Assembly (NCBI RefSeq): GCF_002930645.1
Contig: NZ_PSNW01000002.1
Location: 124,001 to 188,000, forward strand
Length of the DNA stretch: 64,000 bases
Direction of reading: 5' to 3'
From: Solimonas fluminis
GTDB lineage: Bacteria; Pseudomonadota; Gammaproteobacteria; Nevskiales; Nevskiaceae
In this document: positions 15,979 to 25,164 of the stretch, one piece after another
Position numbering within the stretch: position 1 is the first letter of the stretch
Layout: each line of letters begins with the position of its first letter
Translations under genes and position numbers: made by a program
The notes under the pieces: model-generated
What the model saw: the letters and a program-made list of their open reading frames with translations, nothing else
Told to the model about the DNA's origin: nothing
Databases searched by the model: none

Positions 15979-17786
15979 TGCAGCGACTCGTCGTCGTCGA
16001 GCAGGCCGCAGATCGCCGGCGACAGGCTCAGCAGGCTGCAGAGGCTGGTGACGGGCAGCTTCGGATCGATCAGGCCGCAGAAGGCTTCCGGCGCGCCGGC
16101 GTCGATGCAGTTCTGCGCGAACTGCGTCTGCACGTACTCCAGCTGCAGGGCGATGTCGCTGACGATGCAGTCGCCGCTGCCCGGCGCGGTGCAGGCGCGG
16201 AGGTTGGCCGGCAGGTACTCGATGGGCGAGGCGTCGAACAGCGGCAGGTAGCCCTGCAGGCGCAGCAGCGGCGCCGTCAGCGGGCCCATCGACACGAACT
16301 CCTCGTAGCCGGTGAAGGGGATCAGGAAGCCGGTGTCGCCGGAGGCGTCGATGTAGCTGAACTCCTCTTCCGGCAGGATGTAGCCGAAGGAGTTCTGCGT
16401 GAGGCCGAACAGCATCACGCCGGCGCCGGGGTTGGCGCCTTCCGCCAGGCCCCGGATGAACTGGCCGAAGGTGTTGGTGGCCTCGCCGGGGATGGTGGCG
16501 ATCTCCAGCCCCCCGGCGCCGCCCAGGCTGATGCGCGTCACCAGCGTCTCCGCTGTCAGCGGCGCCTGCCCGATCTGCGTGGTGACCGTGCCGAGGATCT
16601 CGTGCAGCACCGGGATGTCGGTGAGCTGGCGCGGCGTGAAGTCGTAGTAGCGGTTGAAGGCGCCCAGCGGCGCGGCCACCGCGAACAGCGGGTTGGTCAC
16701 GGGCAGGATGACGTTGGCGTTGCGCAGCGACAGTTCCGGCGCCAGCTCGCGGCGCGGCTGCTTCAGGGCAAAGGCGGCGAGGTCGCGGCCGCGGCAGCGC
16801 ACGCTCTCGTAGGCATCGGGCTCGGCGAAGGGACACTCGCCGCCGCGCGGCGAGGCGTCGGCGATGGGGCCGTTGTAGTACAGGCCGACGCCGCCCTGGC
16901 GCTCCAGCTCCTTCATCGCGCCGTAGACATAGTCGGCATGCGGGATGCGCGGGTCTTCGTCGATGCTGGTGGGGTGCGCGGCGTACTGCAGGATCTGCAG
17001 GATCGGCCGGCGGCTGCGCGCATCCTCGAAGCGCAGCAGGCTGACCGCCGGATCGGCATCGTCCGCCGGGTTCACGCGCGGACGGCGGTAGTTGTTGAAG
17101 TCGGAGTTGATGCCCTGGCCCAGGCTGGCCCTGGCGCGGGCGCGGCCGGCGATGGCCTCCCTCGTCGCCTGCGCGGCGCCGGCATAGAGCACGTCGGTGA
17201 TCCACTGCTGCGGCACGCCGCCCCAGAGGCCCTGCAGGTCGGCGCCGGCATGGGTGTGGGTCTGGCCGAAGACCACGTGGTCGGCCTCGATGCACCATTC
17301 CAGCGCACAGCTGGCTTCGACCACGGCGGCGCGCAGGCCGTCCTGGATCAGGTTGCCGGCGCCGATGGCGTCCAGCGTGACGAAGGCGATGCGCGTCCCG
17401 CCCTGCTCCACCACCGCCAGGCGCAGCCAGGTGTGCTCGTCGTCGCGGTAGCGCGGGCTGCGGTGCACCCGCTCCTGCGCCGGCTGGGTCAGGCTGGGCC
17501 CGAGCTGCGCGAAGGGGTTGGGCAGGTTCTGGATCGGGTTGATGCCGTAGCCGCCCAGGTTGAACTGCTGCAGCTTGGTGCCGAGGAACAGGCGCGATTC
17601 CTCGATGCCGTCGATCTGCTCCTGGCTGGGACTGACGATGGCCCTGGCCGCCCCCACGCACCAAGCGCCCGCCTCGCAGGGCGTGGCCGCCGCCCCGTGG
17701 CCGGCGGCGCCGTCCACGGGCTCACTGCTGTGACAGCCCGCCAGCATCGCCAGCGACAGGGCCGCCCCCATCCGCAACATCCGCAT
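15975..17786 (-). CDS. Ceramidase-family lipoprotein
   Basis: 603 residues; ATG 17786 has GGGGGAGA 8 bases upstream. The signal MGAALSLAMLAGCHS is a lipoprotein type (lipobox LAGC). Landmarks of the neutral/alkaline ceramidase N-terminal domain: CVGAARAIVSPSQ at the mature start, FVTLDAIGAGNLIQD, the zinc-binding FGQTHTHAGADLQGLWGG, and LQILQYAAHPTSIDEDP with the next His. GLTQNSFGYILPEEEF corresponds to the conserved late motif with Tyr. It is first in a two-gene operon with a larger, more divergent paralogue. Likely a surface hydrolase of ceramide or a related N-acyl lipid; the reaction is inferred from family. Codon use is like its neighbours, so no sign of recent transfer. Confidence 0.82.
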   Translation of the reverse strand: MRMLRMGAALSLAMLAGCHSSEPVDGAAGHGAAATPCEAGAWCVGAARAIVSPSQEQIDGIEESRLFLGTKLQQFNLGGYGINPIQNLPNPFAQLGPSLTQPAQERVHRSPRYRDDEHTWLRLAVVEQGGTRIAFVTLDAIGAGNLIQDGLRAAVVEASCALEWCIEADHVVFGQTHTHAGADLQGLWGGVPQQWITDVLYAGAAQATREAIAGRARARASLGQGINSDFNNYRRPRVNPADDADPAVSLLRFEDARSRRPILQILQYAAHPTSIDEDPRIPHADYVYGAMKELERQGGVGLYYNGPIADASPRGGECPFAEPDAYESVRCRGRDLAAFALKQPRRELAPELSLRNANVILPVTNPLFAVAAPLGAFNRYYDFTPRQLTDIPVLHEILGTVTTQIGQAPLTAETLVTRISLGGAGGLEIATIPGEATNTFGQFIRGLAEGANPGAGVMLFGLTQNSFGYILPEEEFSYIDASGDTGFLIPFTGYEEFVSMGPLTAPLLRLQGYLPLFDASPIEYLPANLRACTAPGSGDCIVSDIALQLEYVQTQFAQNCIDAGAPEAFCGLIDPKLPVTSLCSLLSLSPAICGLLDDDESLQ

Positions 17787-17917
17787 CCTGAGTTCTCCCC
17801 CAGCGCGGGGGTACGCCGCGGATCGCCGCCGGTCGCCCCCTCTGGATCTTCTGATGACGGCCCGGGGCCGCCCGCTTCCGCGCCGTCCTGCCGCGGAATT
17901 CTCTTTTTGTTACAAGG

Positions 17918-17960
17918 GAGTCTAGGTCGCCGCCGGGGGGCGTCACATAGTAAATTCGAC
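17918..17960 (-). promoter_or_regulatory. Promoter region of the ceramidase operon with shared upstream box
   Basis: Minus strand: GTCGAATTTACTAT (17960-17947), 20 bases, then CCTAGACTC (17926-17918). This matches the GH92 upstream region box for box. The operon ATG is about 130 bases further on. Confidence 0.55.
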
Positions 17961-18059
17961 CTCGAAGGCGAGCCGCCATTCGGCGCCTGGGTTCTTGCGG
18001 CGGTGCAACAAGAGGATTAACGTGCGCGCCCTTGACGGCATGATGGGACAGTCCCTGTC

Positions 18060-19433
18060 GTGAAAATCATCATCCTTGGTGCGGGACAGGTCGGCACGAC
18101 ATTGGCCGAGAATCTCGCCAGCGAGCAGAACGACATCACCGTCGTCGACCAGAGCGTGTCCTCGCTGGAGGACCTGCAGGAGCGGCTGGACATCCGCACG
18201 GTGGAGGGCAACGCGGCGCATCCGGACGTGCTGCGCCGCGCCGGCACCGACGACGCCGACATGCTGATCGCGGTCACCGACAGCGACGAGACCAACATGC
18301 TCGCCTGCCAGATCGCCTACACGCTGTTCCAGACGCCGACCAAGATCGCGCGCGTGCGCGCCGCCGAGTACCTCAAGGAGCCGCGGCTGTTCGGCCCCGG
18401 CGCGCTGCCGGTGGACATGCACATCTCGCCCGAGCAGCTGGTCACCGACTACATCCGCCGCCTGATCGAGTACCCGGGCGCGCTGCAGGTGGTGGACTTC
18501 GCCGACGGCAAGGTGCGGCTGGTGGGCGTCAAGGCGCATTTCGGCGGCCCGCTGGTGTCGCGCCAGCTCAAGGAGCTGCCGGGCCACCTGCCGGGCGTGG
18601 ATGCCCGCGTCGCCGCGATCTACCGCCGCGGCCGCCCGATCATCCCGGAGGGCGACACCGTGATCGAGTCCGACGACGAGGTGTTCTTCGTCGCCGCGCG
18701 CGACCACATTCCCAAGATCATCGCGGAGCTGCGCCGCCAGGACAAGCCGGTGAAGCGCATCATGCTGGCCGGCGGCGGCAACATCGGCCTGCGCCTGGCG
18801 CGCGGCCTGGAGGACAAGATCCAGGTCAAGCTGATCGAGCGCTCGCGCGACCGCGCGCGGCATCTCTCCGGCCAGCTCAACCACGCCATCGTGCTCTGCG
18901 GCGACGCCGCCAACGAGGCGCTGCTGCGCGAGGAGAACATCGAGGACATCGACGTGTTCTGCGCGGTGACCAACGACGACGAGGCCAACATCCTGTCGGC
19001 GATGCTGGCCAAGCGCCTGGGCGCGCGCAAGGCCCTGTGCCTGATCAACCGCGTGTCCTACGTGGACCTGGTGGAGGGCAGCTCGATCGACATCGCGATC
19101 TCGCCGCAGCAGTCCACGGTCTCCGCCCTGCTGGCGCACGTGCGCCGCGGCGACGTGGTCAAGGTGCACGCGCTGCGCCGCGGCGCCGCCGAGGCGATCG
19201 AGGCCGTGGCCCACGGCGACCGCCACAACTCCAAGGTGGTTGGCCGCCGGCTCGACGAGATCAAGCTGCCGCCGGGCACCACGATCGGCGCCATCGTGCG
19301 CGGCGACGAGGTGATCATCGCGCACCATGACACGGTGATCGAGGCGGAGGACCACGTGATCCTGTTCATCGTGGACAAGAAGCACGCGCGCGAGGTCGAG
19401 AAGCTGTTCCAGCTGGGCCTGCGCTTCCTCTGA
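18060..19433 (+). CDS. trkA: Trk system potassium uptake regulatory protein TrkA
   Basis: 457 residues starting at GTG. Two RCK modules in tandem: the first begins [20 protein letters not shown], the second [19 protein letters not shown] near residue 237. Each has an NAD-binding Rossmann half and a TrkA_C half ([40 protein letters not shown]). The length equals full E. coli-type TrkA. It is the cytosolic gating subunit of the Trk potassium channel and senses nucleotides. Stop and start overlap with trkH (TGATG), so the pair is one operon. Confidence 0.97.
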   Translation: MKIIILGAGQVGTTLAENLASEQNDITVVDQSVSSLEDLQERLDIRTVEGNAAHPDVLRRAGTDDADMLIAVTDSDETNMLACQIAYTLFQTPTKIARVRAAEYLKEPRLFGPGALPVDMHISPEQLVTDYIRRLIEYPGALQVVDFADGKVRLVGVKAHFGGPLVSRQLKELPGHLPGVDARVAAIYRRGRPIIPEGDTVIESDDEVFFVAARDHIPKIIAELRRQDKPVKRIMLAGGGNIGLRLARGLEDKIQVKLIERSRDRARHLSGQLNHAIVLCGDAANEALLREENIEDIDVFCAVTNDDEANILSAMLAKRLGARKALCLINRVSYVDLVEGSSIDIAISPQQSTVSALLAHVRRGDVVKVHALRRGAAEAIEAVAHGDRHNSKVVGRRLDEIKLPPGTTIGAIVRGDEVIIAHHDTVIEAEDHVILFIVDKKHAREVEKLFQLGLRFL

Positions 19434-20923
19434 TGCCGCGCACCCTGTCCAACGGCCGGCCCCGCTACCACCGCTACGCGGGCGTGCAGCGCATCATGGG
19501 CATCCTGCTCATGGTGTTCAGCCTGTCCATGCTGCCGCCGCTGGCCATGGACCTGTTCTGGGCGGAGGAGACCACCACGCCGTTCCTCGGCGGCCTGTGG
19601 ATCACCCTCACCACCGGCGCGCTGCTATGGTGGCCGGTGCGCCACGAGCGCAGCGAGCTGAAGGTGCGCGACGGCTTCCTCATCACCACCCTGTTCTGGG
19701 CGGTGCTGGGCCTGTTCGGCTCGATTCCCTTCTATTTCTCCGATGAAGGCTGGCACAGCATCTCCGAGGCGGTGTTCGAGTCGGTGTCCGGCCTGACCAC
19801 CACCGGCTCCACCACCATCGCCAACGGCCTGGATGAACTGCCTCACTCGCTGAAGTACTACCGCAGCCAGCTGCACTGGCTGGGCGGCATGGGCATCGTC
19901 GTGCTGGCGGTGGCGGTGCTGCCGATGCTGGGCGTCGGCGGCATGGGCCTGTACAAGGCGGAGACGCCGGGCGTCATGAAGGATGCCAAGCTGACGCCGC
20001 GCATCACCAGCACGGCGCGCGCGCTCTGGCTGGTGTACCTGGCCCTGACCATTGCCTGCGGACTGGCCTACTGGTGGGCGGGCATGACGCCCTTCGACGC
20101 CCTTTGCCACGCCTTCTCCACCATCGCCAATGGCGGCTTCTCCACCCACGACAACAGCATCGGCCACTACGGCACCCTGCGCGTTGAACTGGTGGCGATG
20201 TTCTTCATGCTGGTGGGCGCCACCAACTTCGCCCTCCACTACATCGCCTTCAGCCGCCGCAGCCTGGGCAGCTACCTTCGGGACGGCGAGTTCCGCGTCT
20301 TCCTGTCGCTCTACTTCGCCATGGGCGTGCTGGTCTGCGTGCCGCTGATCCTGGCGGGCCCCTACGACGACCCGCTGACGGCCGTGCGCCATGGCATGTT
20401 CCAGGTCATCGCCTACGGCAGTACGGCGGGCTTCGCCACCGACAACCCCACGACCTGGCCGATGTACGTGCCGCTGCTGCTGGTGATGTGCACCTTCATG
20501 ATGTGCTGCGGCGGCAGCACCGGCGGCGGCGTCAAGGTGGTGCGCCTGATGCTGTTCGTGCGCCAGGCCTTCCGCGAGCTGAAGCTGCTGGTGCACCCCA
20601 ATGCCGAGGTCTCGATCAAGCTGGACGGCAAGGTGGTGCCCAACGACGTGGTCTACGCCGTGGGCGGCTTCTTCTCGGTCTACATCGGCATGACCCTGGC
20701 CCTGACCGGCCTGATGCTGACCACGGGGATGGACGGCATCACCGCCTTCTCCGCCGTGGCGGCCAGCATCAACAACGCCGGCCCCGGCCTGGGCGAGGTC
20801 AGCGCCAACGTCGCCACGGTCACCCCCTTCGGCAAGTGGGTGCTGATCTTCGCCATGCTGGCCGGCCGCCTGGAGGTCTTCACCCTGCTGGTGCTGTTCA
20901 CCCCGGCGTTCTGGCGGCGGTAG
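19433..20923 (+). CDS. trkH: Trk system potassium uptake membrane protein TrkH
   Basis: 496 residues with about ten membrane helices. The four pore-loop filters of the TrkH/KtrB fold can be seen: SGLTTTGSTTI, FSTIANGGFSTHDNS, AYGSTAGFATDNPT and ASINNAGPGLGEV. It forms the potassium pathway and pairs with TrkA encoded directly upstream. Start ATG 19433 shares bases with the trkA stop. About 110 bases without a gene follow before thrB. Confidence 0.97.
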   Translation: MPRTLSNGRPRYHRYAGVQRIMGILLMVFSLSMLPPLAMDLFWAEETTTPFLGGLWITLTTGALLWWPVRHERSELKVRDGFLITTLFWAVLGLFGSIPFYFSDEGWHSISEAVFESVSGLTTTGSTTIANGLDELPHSLKYYRSQLHWLGGMGIVVLAVAVLPMLGVGGMGLYKAETPGVMKDAKLTPRITSTARALWLVYLALTIACGLAYWWAGMTPFDALCHAFSTIANGGFSTHDNSIGHYGTLRVELVAMFFMLVGATNFALHYIAFSRRSLGSYLRDGEFRVFLSLYFAMGVLVCVPLILAGPYDDPLTAVRHGMFQVIAYGSTAGFATDNPTTWPMYVPLLLVMCTFMMCCGGSTGGGVKVVRLMLFVRQAFRELKLLVHPNAEVSIKLDGKVVPNDVVYAVGGFFSVYIGMTLALTGLMLTTGMDGITAFSAVAASINNAGPGLGEVSANVATVTPFGKWVLIFAMLAGRLEVFTLLVLFTPAFWRR

Positions 20924-20976
20924 CAGCCGGCATGCCCCTCGTAAGGGGACGAAACGGCGGAAACGGCCGGCGCGGG

Positions 20977-21005
20977 TGACGAACCAAGGGGGACTTTGCT
21001 CTAAT
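20977..21005 (+). promoter_or_regulatory. Putative promoter of thrB
   Basis: TGACGA (20977-20982), a 17-base spacer and TCTAAT (21000-21005). A transcript would begin near 21012, leaving only ~26 bases before the ATG, with no SD sequence in them. Confidence 0.4.
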
Positions 21006-21037
21006 TCGGCCTCTCCCCGGCCATCCGCCCCCTTTTT

Positions 21038-21976
21038 ATGTCCGTCTTCACCAAGGTCAGCCACAGCGAACTGCAGGAATTCCTGCGCCAGTACCCCGTG
21101 GGGGAACTGCTGGGCTTCCAGGGTATCGGCGAGGGGGTCGAGAACACCAACTACTTCGTCGATACCAGCGACGGACGCTGGGTGCTGACCCTGTTCGAGC
21201 GCCTCAACTACGCCGACCTGCCCTTCTTCCTGGGCCTGATGGAGCACCTGGCCACCCGCGGCTTCCCGGGCGCCATGCCGGCCCATACCCACGAGGGCAA
21301 GTCGCTGACCACGCTCAACGGCAAGCCGGCCGCCCTGGTGCGCCGCCTGACCGGCCAGAGCGTGCTGTTCCCGGACATCGAGCAGTGCCGGCAGGTGGGC
21401 CGGGCGCTGGCCGAACTGCACATCGACGGCCAGTCCTATGCCGGCCGCTGCGAGAACTCGCGCGGCGCGGCCTGGCGCCTGGAAACCGGCCGCCTGATCG
21501 CCCCCAAGGTGGACGCCGGCGCCCGGGCCCTGATCGAGGACGAGCTGGCGGCCCAGCAGAAGCTGGACCTGTCGACCCTGCCCCAAGGCGTGATCCATGC
21601 CGACCTGTTCCGCGACAACGTGCTGTTCGTGGACCAGCGGCTGACGGGCGTGATCGACTTCTACTACGCCTGCAACGATTCGCTGGCCTACGACCTGGCC
21701 GTGACGCTCAACGACTGGTGCTTCGAACCCGACGGCGAGCTGAACCCGGCACGCTGGGACGCGATGCTCTCCGCCTACCGCGGCCGCCGCGAGCTGACCG
21801 CCGCCGAGCGTACCGCCTGGCCCCTGGTGCTGCGCGCGGCCGCGCTGCGCTTCTGGCTGTCGCGCCTGTACGACTGGGTGTTCCCGCGCGGCGGCGACAT
21901 GGTGCACATCAAGGACCCCAACCAGTACCGCCGGATCCTGGAGCATCACCGCAATACGCCGCCGCCGGCATTCTGA
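21038..21976 (+). CDS. thrB: Homoserine kinase (APH-like type)
   Basis: 312 residues. Opens MSVFTKVSHSELQEFLRQY, typical of the pseudomonad and xanthomonad type of ThrB that belongs to the aminoglycoside phosphotransferase fold, not the GHMP fold. Nucleotide loop: FQGIGEGVENTNYFVDTSDG. Catalytic loop HADLFRDNVLF and metal loop GVIDFYYACNDSLAYDLAV are intact. It phosphorylates homoserine on the way to threonine. The ATG is preceded by a pyrimidine run and no SD, so initiation may be weak or leaderless-like. No thrA or thrC is adjacent. Confidence 0.95.
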   Translation: MSVFTKVSHSELQEFLRQYPVGELLGFQGIGEGVENTNYFVDTSDGRWVLTLFERLNYADLPFFLGLMEHLATRGFPGAMPAHTHEGKSLTTLNGKPAALVRRLTGQSVLFPDIEQCRQVGRALAELHIDGQSYAGRCENSRGAAWRLETGRLIAPKVDAGARALIEDELAAQQKLDLSTLPQGVIHADLFRDNVLFVDQRLTGVIDFYYACNDSLAYDLAVTLNDWCFEPDGELNPARWDAMLSAYRGRRELTAAERTAWPLVLRAAALRFWLSRLYDWVFPRGGDMVHIKDPNQYRRILEHHRNTPPPAF

Positions 21977-22020
21977 AACGCCCCGAGAGGCGCAAGACAC
22001 GGATCTGAGGGGAACAAGGG

Positions 22021-23313
22021 ATGAGCAACACTGCAGCAGGCGCGGCGCCGTCCGGCAACTCTCCGGCCAAGGTGCTGTTCGCGAGCCTGATCGGCACCAC
22101 GATCGAGTTCTTCGACTTCTACATCTACGCCACCGCCGCGGTGCTGGTGTTTCCCAAGCTGTTCTTCCCCGCCGCCGATCCCACCTCGGCGACGCTGCAG
22201 TCGCTGGCCACCTTCGCCATCGCCTTCTTCGCGCGGCCGGTGGGCTCTGCGCTGTTCGGGCATTTCGGCGACCGCATCGGCCGCAAGGCCACCCTGGTGG
22301 CGGCGCTGCTGACCATGGGGCTGTCCACCGTCGTCATCGGCCTGCTGCCGACCCATGCGCAGATCGGCGTGCTCGCCCCGGTCCTGCTGGCGCTGTGCCG
22401 CTTCGGCCAGGGCCTGGGCCTGGGCGGCGAGTGGGGCGGCGCGGTGCTGCTGGCCACCGAGAACGCCCCGCCGGGCAAGCGTGCCTGGTACGGCATGTTC
22501 CCGCAGCTGGGCGCGCCGCTGGGCTTCATCCTCTCCGGCGGCTCCTTCCTGATCCTGGCCGAGACGCTGACCGACGAGCAGTTCTTCGGCTGGGGCTGGC
22601 GCATCCCCTTCATCGCCAGCAGCCTGCTGGTGCTGGTGGGCCTGTGGGTGCGCCTGTCGATCAGCGAGACGCCGGTGTTCCAGAAGGCCATCGACCACGC
22701 CGAGCGCGTGGAAGTGCCGATGCTCACGGTGTTCCGCGAACACGGCCGCGCGCTGGTGCTGGGCACCGTGGTGGCCATCGCCACCTTCGTGCTGTTCTAC
22801 CTGATGACGGTGTTCGCGCTGACCTGGGGCACCAGCGCCCTGGGCTACAAGCGCCAGGAATTCCTGATGATCCAGCTGTTCGGCGTGCTGTTCTTCGCGC
22901 TGACCATCCCGCTGTCCGCCGTGCTGGCGGACCGCCACGGCCGCCGCCGCACGCTGATGTGGGTCAGCGCCGCCATCGCCGGCTTCGGCCTGCTGTTCAC
23001 GCCGCTGTTCGGCAGCGGCAGCCTGGCCGGGGTGCTGGCCTTCCTGGCGCTGGGCCTGGCGCTGATGGGCATGACCTACGGCCCGCTGGGCACCGTGCTG
23101 TCGGAACTGTTCCCGACCGCCGTGCGCTACACCGGCTCCTCGCTGACCTTCAACCTCGCCGGCATCTTCGGCGCCTCGCTGGCACCCTACATCGCCACCA
23201 CGCTGGCGACGAAGTACGGCTTGCACACCGTGGGCTGGTATCTCAGCGCCGCCGCGCTGCTGACGCTGGCCGCGCTGTGGGCCACGCGCGAGACCAAGGA
23301 CGACGTGCTTTGA
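22021..23313 (+). CDS. MFS transporter, metabolite:H+ symporter type (ProP/ShiA-like)
   Basis: 430 residues, 12 membrane helices. The start of TM1 is ASLIGTTIEFFDFYIYATAA, the hallmark of the MHS family. The loop 2-3 motif is GHFGDRIGRKATLVAALL; GQGLGLGGEWGGAVLLATEN is the MHS motif in TM4-5; a second GRRRTL loop lies mid-protein. Members carry shikimate, proline/betaine, dicarboxylates or aromatic acids with protons. The 3' neighbour is another MFS carrier but a 106-bp repeat separates them. Substrate unknown. Confidence 0.9.
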   Translation: MSNTAAGAAPSGNSPAKVLFASLIGTTIEFFDFYIYATAAVLVFPKLFFPAADPTSATLQSLATFAIAFFARPVGSALFGHFGDRIGRKATLVAALLTMGLSTVVIGLLPTHAQIGVLAPVLLALCRFGQGLGLGGEWGGAVLLATENAPPGKRAWYGMFPQLGAPLGFILSGGSFLILAETLTDEQFFGWGWRIPFIASSLLVLVGLWVRLSISETPVFQKAIDHAERVEVPMLTVFREHGRALVLGTVVAIATFVLFYLMTVFALTWGTSALGYKRQEFLMIQLFGVLFFALTIPLSAVLADRHGRRRTLMWVSAAIAGFGLLFTPLFGSGSLAGVLAFLALGLALMGMTYGPLGTVLSELFPTAVRYTGSSLTFNLAGIFGASLAPYIATTLATKYGLHTVGWYLSAAALLTLAALWATRETKDDVL

Positions 23314-23333
23314 GCCCCTCCATCGCAGCCGGT

Positions 23334-23439
23334 CCGTTCATGGCGAGTAGCCTCGTGAGCGCAGCGAGCGTGCGTATCGAGCCGCACTGGCGCCGCCCCT
23401 CGATACGCGACGCTGCGCGGCGCTACCCGGGGTGAACGG
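23334..23439. repeat. 106-bp palindromic repeat element, copy 1
   Basis: Starts CCGTTCATGGCGAGTAGC and ends GCTACCCGGGGTGAACGG, so its 18-base ends are imperfect inverted repeats. Inside, CGTATCGAG and CTCGATACG form a second inverted pair. A second copy of the same length lies in opposite orientation at 37466-37571, nearly identical over its first 48 bases. It carries no coding frame. Confidence 0.85.
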
Positions 23440-23478
23440 TCCTCCTGCGGATACCACCAGCAGCCAGATACCAGCGCA

Positions 23479-24780
23479 ATGCTCAACATGACCCGCTACC
23501 AGTGGACCGTCCTGTTCGCCGCCTGGCTGGGCTGGGGCTTCGACATCTTCGACAGCCTGCTGTTCAACTACGTCGCGCCCAACTGCGTGCCGACGCTGCT
23601 GGGCCTGACCATCGGATCGCCCGAGGCCAAGCAGGCCACGCTGTACTGGACCGGCATCCTCACCTCGGTGCTGCTGCTGGGCTGGGCCGCCGGCGGCATC
23701 CTGTTCGGCTGGGTCTGCGACCGCATCGGCCGCACCCGCACGCTGCTGCTGACCATGCTGATGTACGCGCTGGGCACCGCGGCCTGCGCCTTCGCCGACA
23801 ACATCTGGATGCTGCTGGCGTTCCGCATCGTCGCCAGCCTGGGCATCGGCGGCGAGTGGGCGGCGGGCGCCTCGATGGTCGCGGAGGTGGTGCCGGAGGA
23901 CAAGCGCGTGGAGGCCGGCGCCCTGCTCTACACCGCCGCGCCCTTCGGCCTGTTCCTGGCCACCTTCGTCAACTTCCAGGTGGCCGGCAACTGGATGGCC
24001 GCCAGCCCCGAGACCTCTTGGCGCTACGTCTTCCTGTTCGGCCTGCTGCCCGCCGCCATCGCCTTCCTGGTGCGCCTGTTCCTGAAGGAGCCGGAACGCT
24101 GGACGCAGGCGCGCGAGAACACGCGGCCGCCGCGCATCGCCGAGCTGTTCGGCCCCTCCGTGCGGCGCTACACCCTCAGCGGCTTTCTCATGGCCCTGGT
24201 GGCGCTGATCACCTGGTGGAGCTGCAACGCCTTCATCCCGGTGGTCTCCGCCGGCCTGGCGCAGAGCGAGGCCGCGCTGCGCGGCCTGGACAAGGCCGGC
24301 ACGCTGGCGCTGGTGGAAAGCTGGAAGCTCACCGCCACCGCCGCCTTCAACTTCGGTGGACTGGTCGGCACGCTGCTGACCATCCCGGCCGCCAAGCTGC
24401 TCGGCCGCCGCGCGATGTTCGCGATCTACTTCGCCGCCTCCGCCGCCGCGATCTTCGCCGTCTTCGGCCTGGACCTGCCGGGCGAGACGCGCCTCTACAT
24501 GTACTTCGCCATCGGCCTGTCGGTGTTCGGCGTGTTCGGCAGCTTCACCTATTACCTGCCGGAACTGTTCCCGACGCGCCTGCGCGGCACCGGCGCCGGC
24601 TTCTGCTACAACGCCGGCCGCGTGTTCGCCGCCGCCGGCCCCTTCCTGGTGGGCATCATCGCCGCGCGGGGTGTCGATGCGGCGGTGGGCGTATTGTTCT
24701 GGGTGGGCGTGGTGCCGCTGGCGGCGCTGCTGATGATGCCCTGGGTGATCGAGACGAAGGGACAGCGGCTGGCGGACTGA
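23479..24780 (+). CDS. MFS transporter (aromatic acid/sugar-acid carrier-like)
   Basis: 433 residues, 12 membrane helices, a different subgroup from its upstream neighbour. TM1 reads VLFAAWLGWGFDIFDSLLFN; the loop motif is GWVCDRIGRTRTLLLTML; TM4-5 has ASLGIGGEWAAGASMVAEVV; and LPELFPTRLRGTGAGFCYN precedes TM10-11. This pattern matches AAHS/sialate-type carriers. A second ATG nine bases in (MTRYQW) is equally possible; neither has a clear SD. Substrate unknown. Confidence 0.88.
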   Translation: MLNMTRYQWTVLFAAWLGWGFDIFDSLLFNYVAPNCVPTLLGLTIGSPEAKQATLYWTGILTSVLLLGWAAGGILFGWVCDRIGRTRTLLLTMLMYALGTAACAFADNIWMLLAFRIVASLGIGGEWAAGASMVAEVVPEDKRVEAGALLYTAAPFGLFLATFVNFQVAGNWMAASPETSWRYVFLFGLLPAAIAFLVRLFLKEPERWTQARENTRPPRIAELFGPSVRRYTLSGFLMALVALITWWSCNAFIPVVSAGLAQSEAALRGLDKAGTLALVESWKLTATAAFNFGGLVGTLLTIPAAKLLGRRAMFAIYFAASAAAIFAVFGLDLPGETRLYMYFAIGLSVFGVFGSFTYYLPELFPTRLRGTGAGFCYNAGRVFAAAGPFLVGIIAARGVDAAVGVLFWVGVVPLAALLMMPWVIETKGQRLAD

Positions 24781-24805
24781 CGCCGCCCACGGCAAGGGAG
24801 TGCGC

Positions 24806-25129
24806 ATGAGCGAAGGACTGACGCTGGCGCTGGTGGCAGGAGGCTTCGCCGTGCTCGGCAGCCTGGTCACCGGCTGGTTCACCTACATCACCTCCGTGAA
24901 GCAGGAGCAGAGCGAGCGCTACAAGCGCAGGCTGCTGCAGGCCTACGCCGATATCGCGGCCTTCCACCGCCTGGAGGAGCGCTACACGCGCGCGCTGGAG
25001 ACGGAGGACCGCAGCGCCGAGTCCTGGAAGCGCGAGATGCGCCGCCGGCTGCGCGACGAGGGCTTCGGCTCGCCCAGCGAGGAAGCCACGGCCCAGAAGG
25101 CGGAGCAGCGCATCGCCGAGCTGGGCTGA
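24806..25129 (+). CDS. Small membrane-anchored coiled-coil protein
   Basis: 107 residues; AAGGGAG ends 5 bases before the ATG at 24806. One N-terminal membrane helix (LALVAGGFAVLGSLVTGWFT) is followed by a highly charged helix to the end (VKQEQSERYKRRLLQAYADI). The pattern is that of a single-pass anchor with a cytoplasmic coiled coil. No family recognised. Followed by a secreted protein 36 bases later. Confidence 0.65.
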   Translation: MSEGLTLALVAGGFAVLGSLVTGWFTYITSVKQEQSERYKRRLLQAYADIAAFHRLEERYTRALETEDRSAESWKREMRRRLRDEGFGSPSEEATAQKAEQRIAELG

Positions 25130-25164
25130 TGCCGCTCCCGCCACTCCCGACACCCAGGAAACGC

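Noticed and set aside
23314-24780. Two MFS genes as one operon
   Set aside because: They belong to different MFS groups and a 106-bp repeat element lies between them; co-transcription is possible but not supported.
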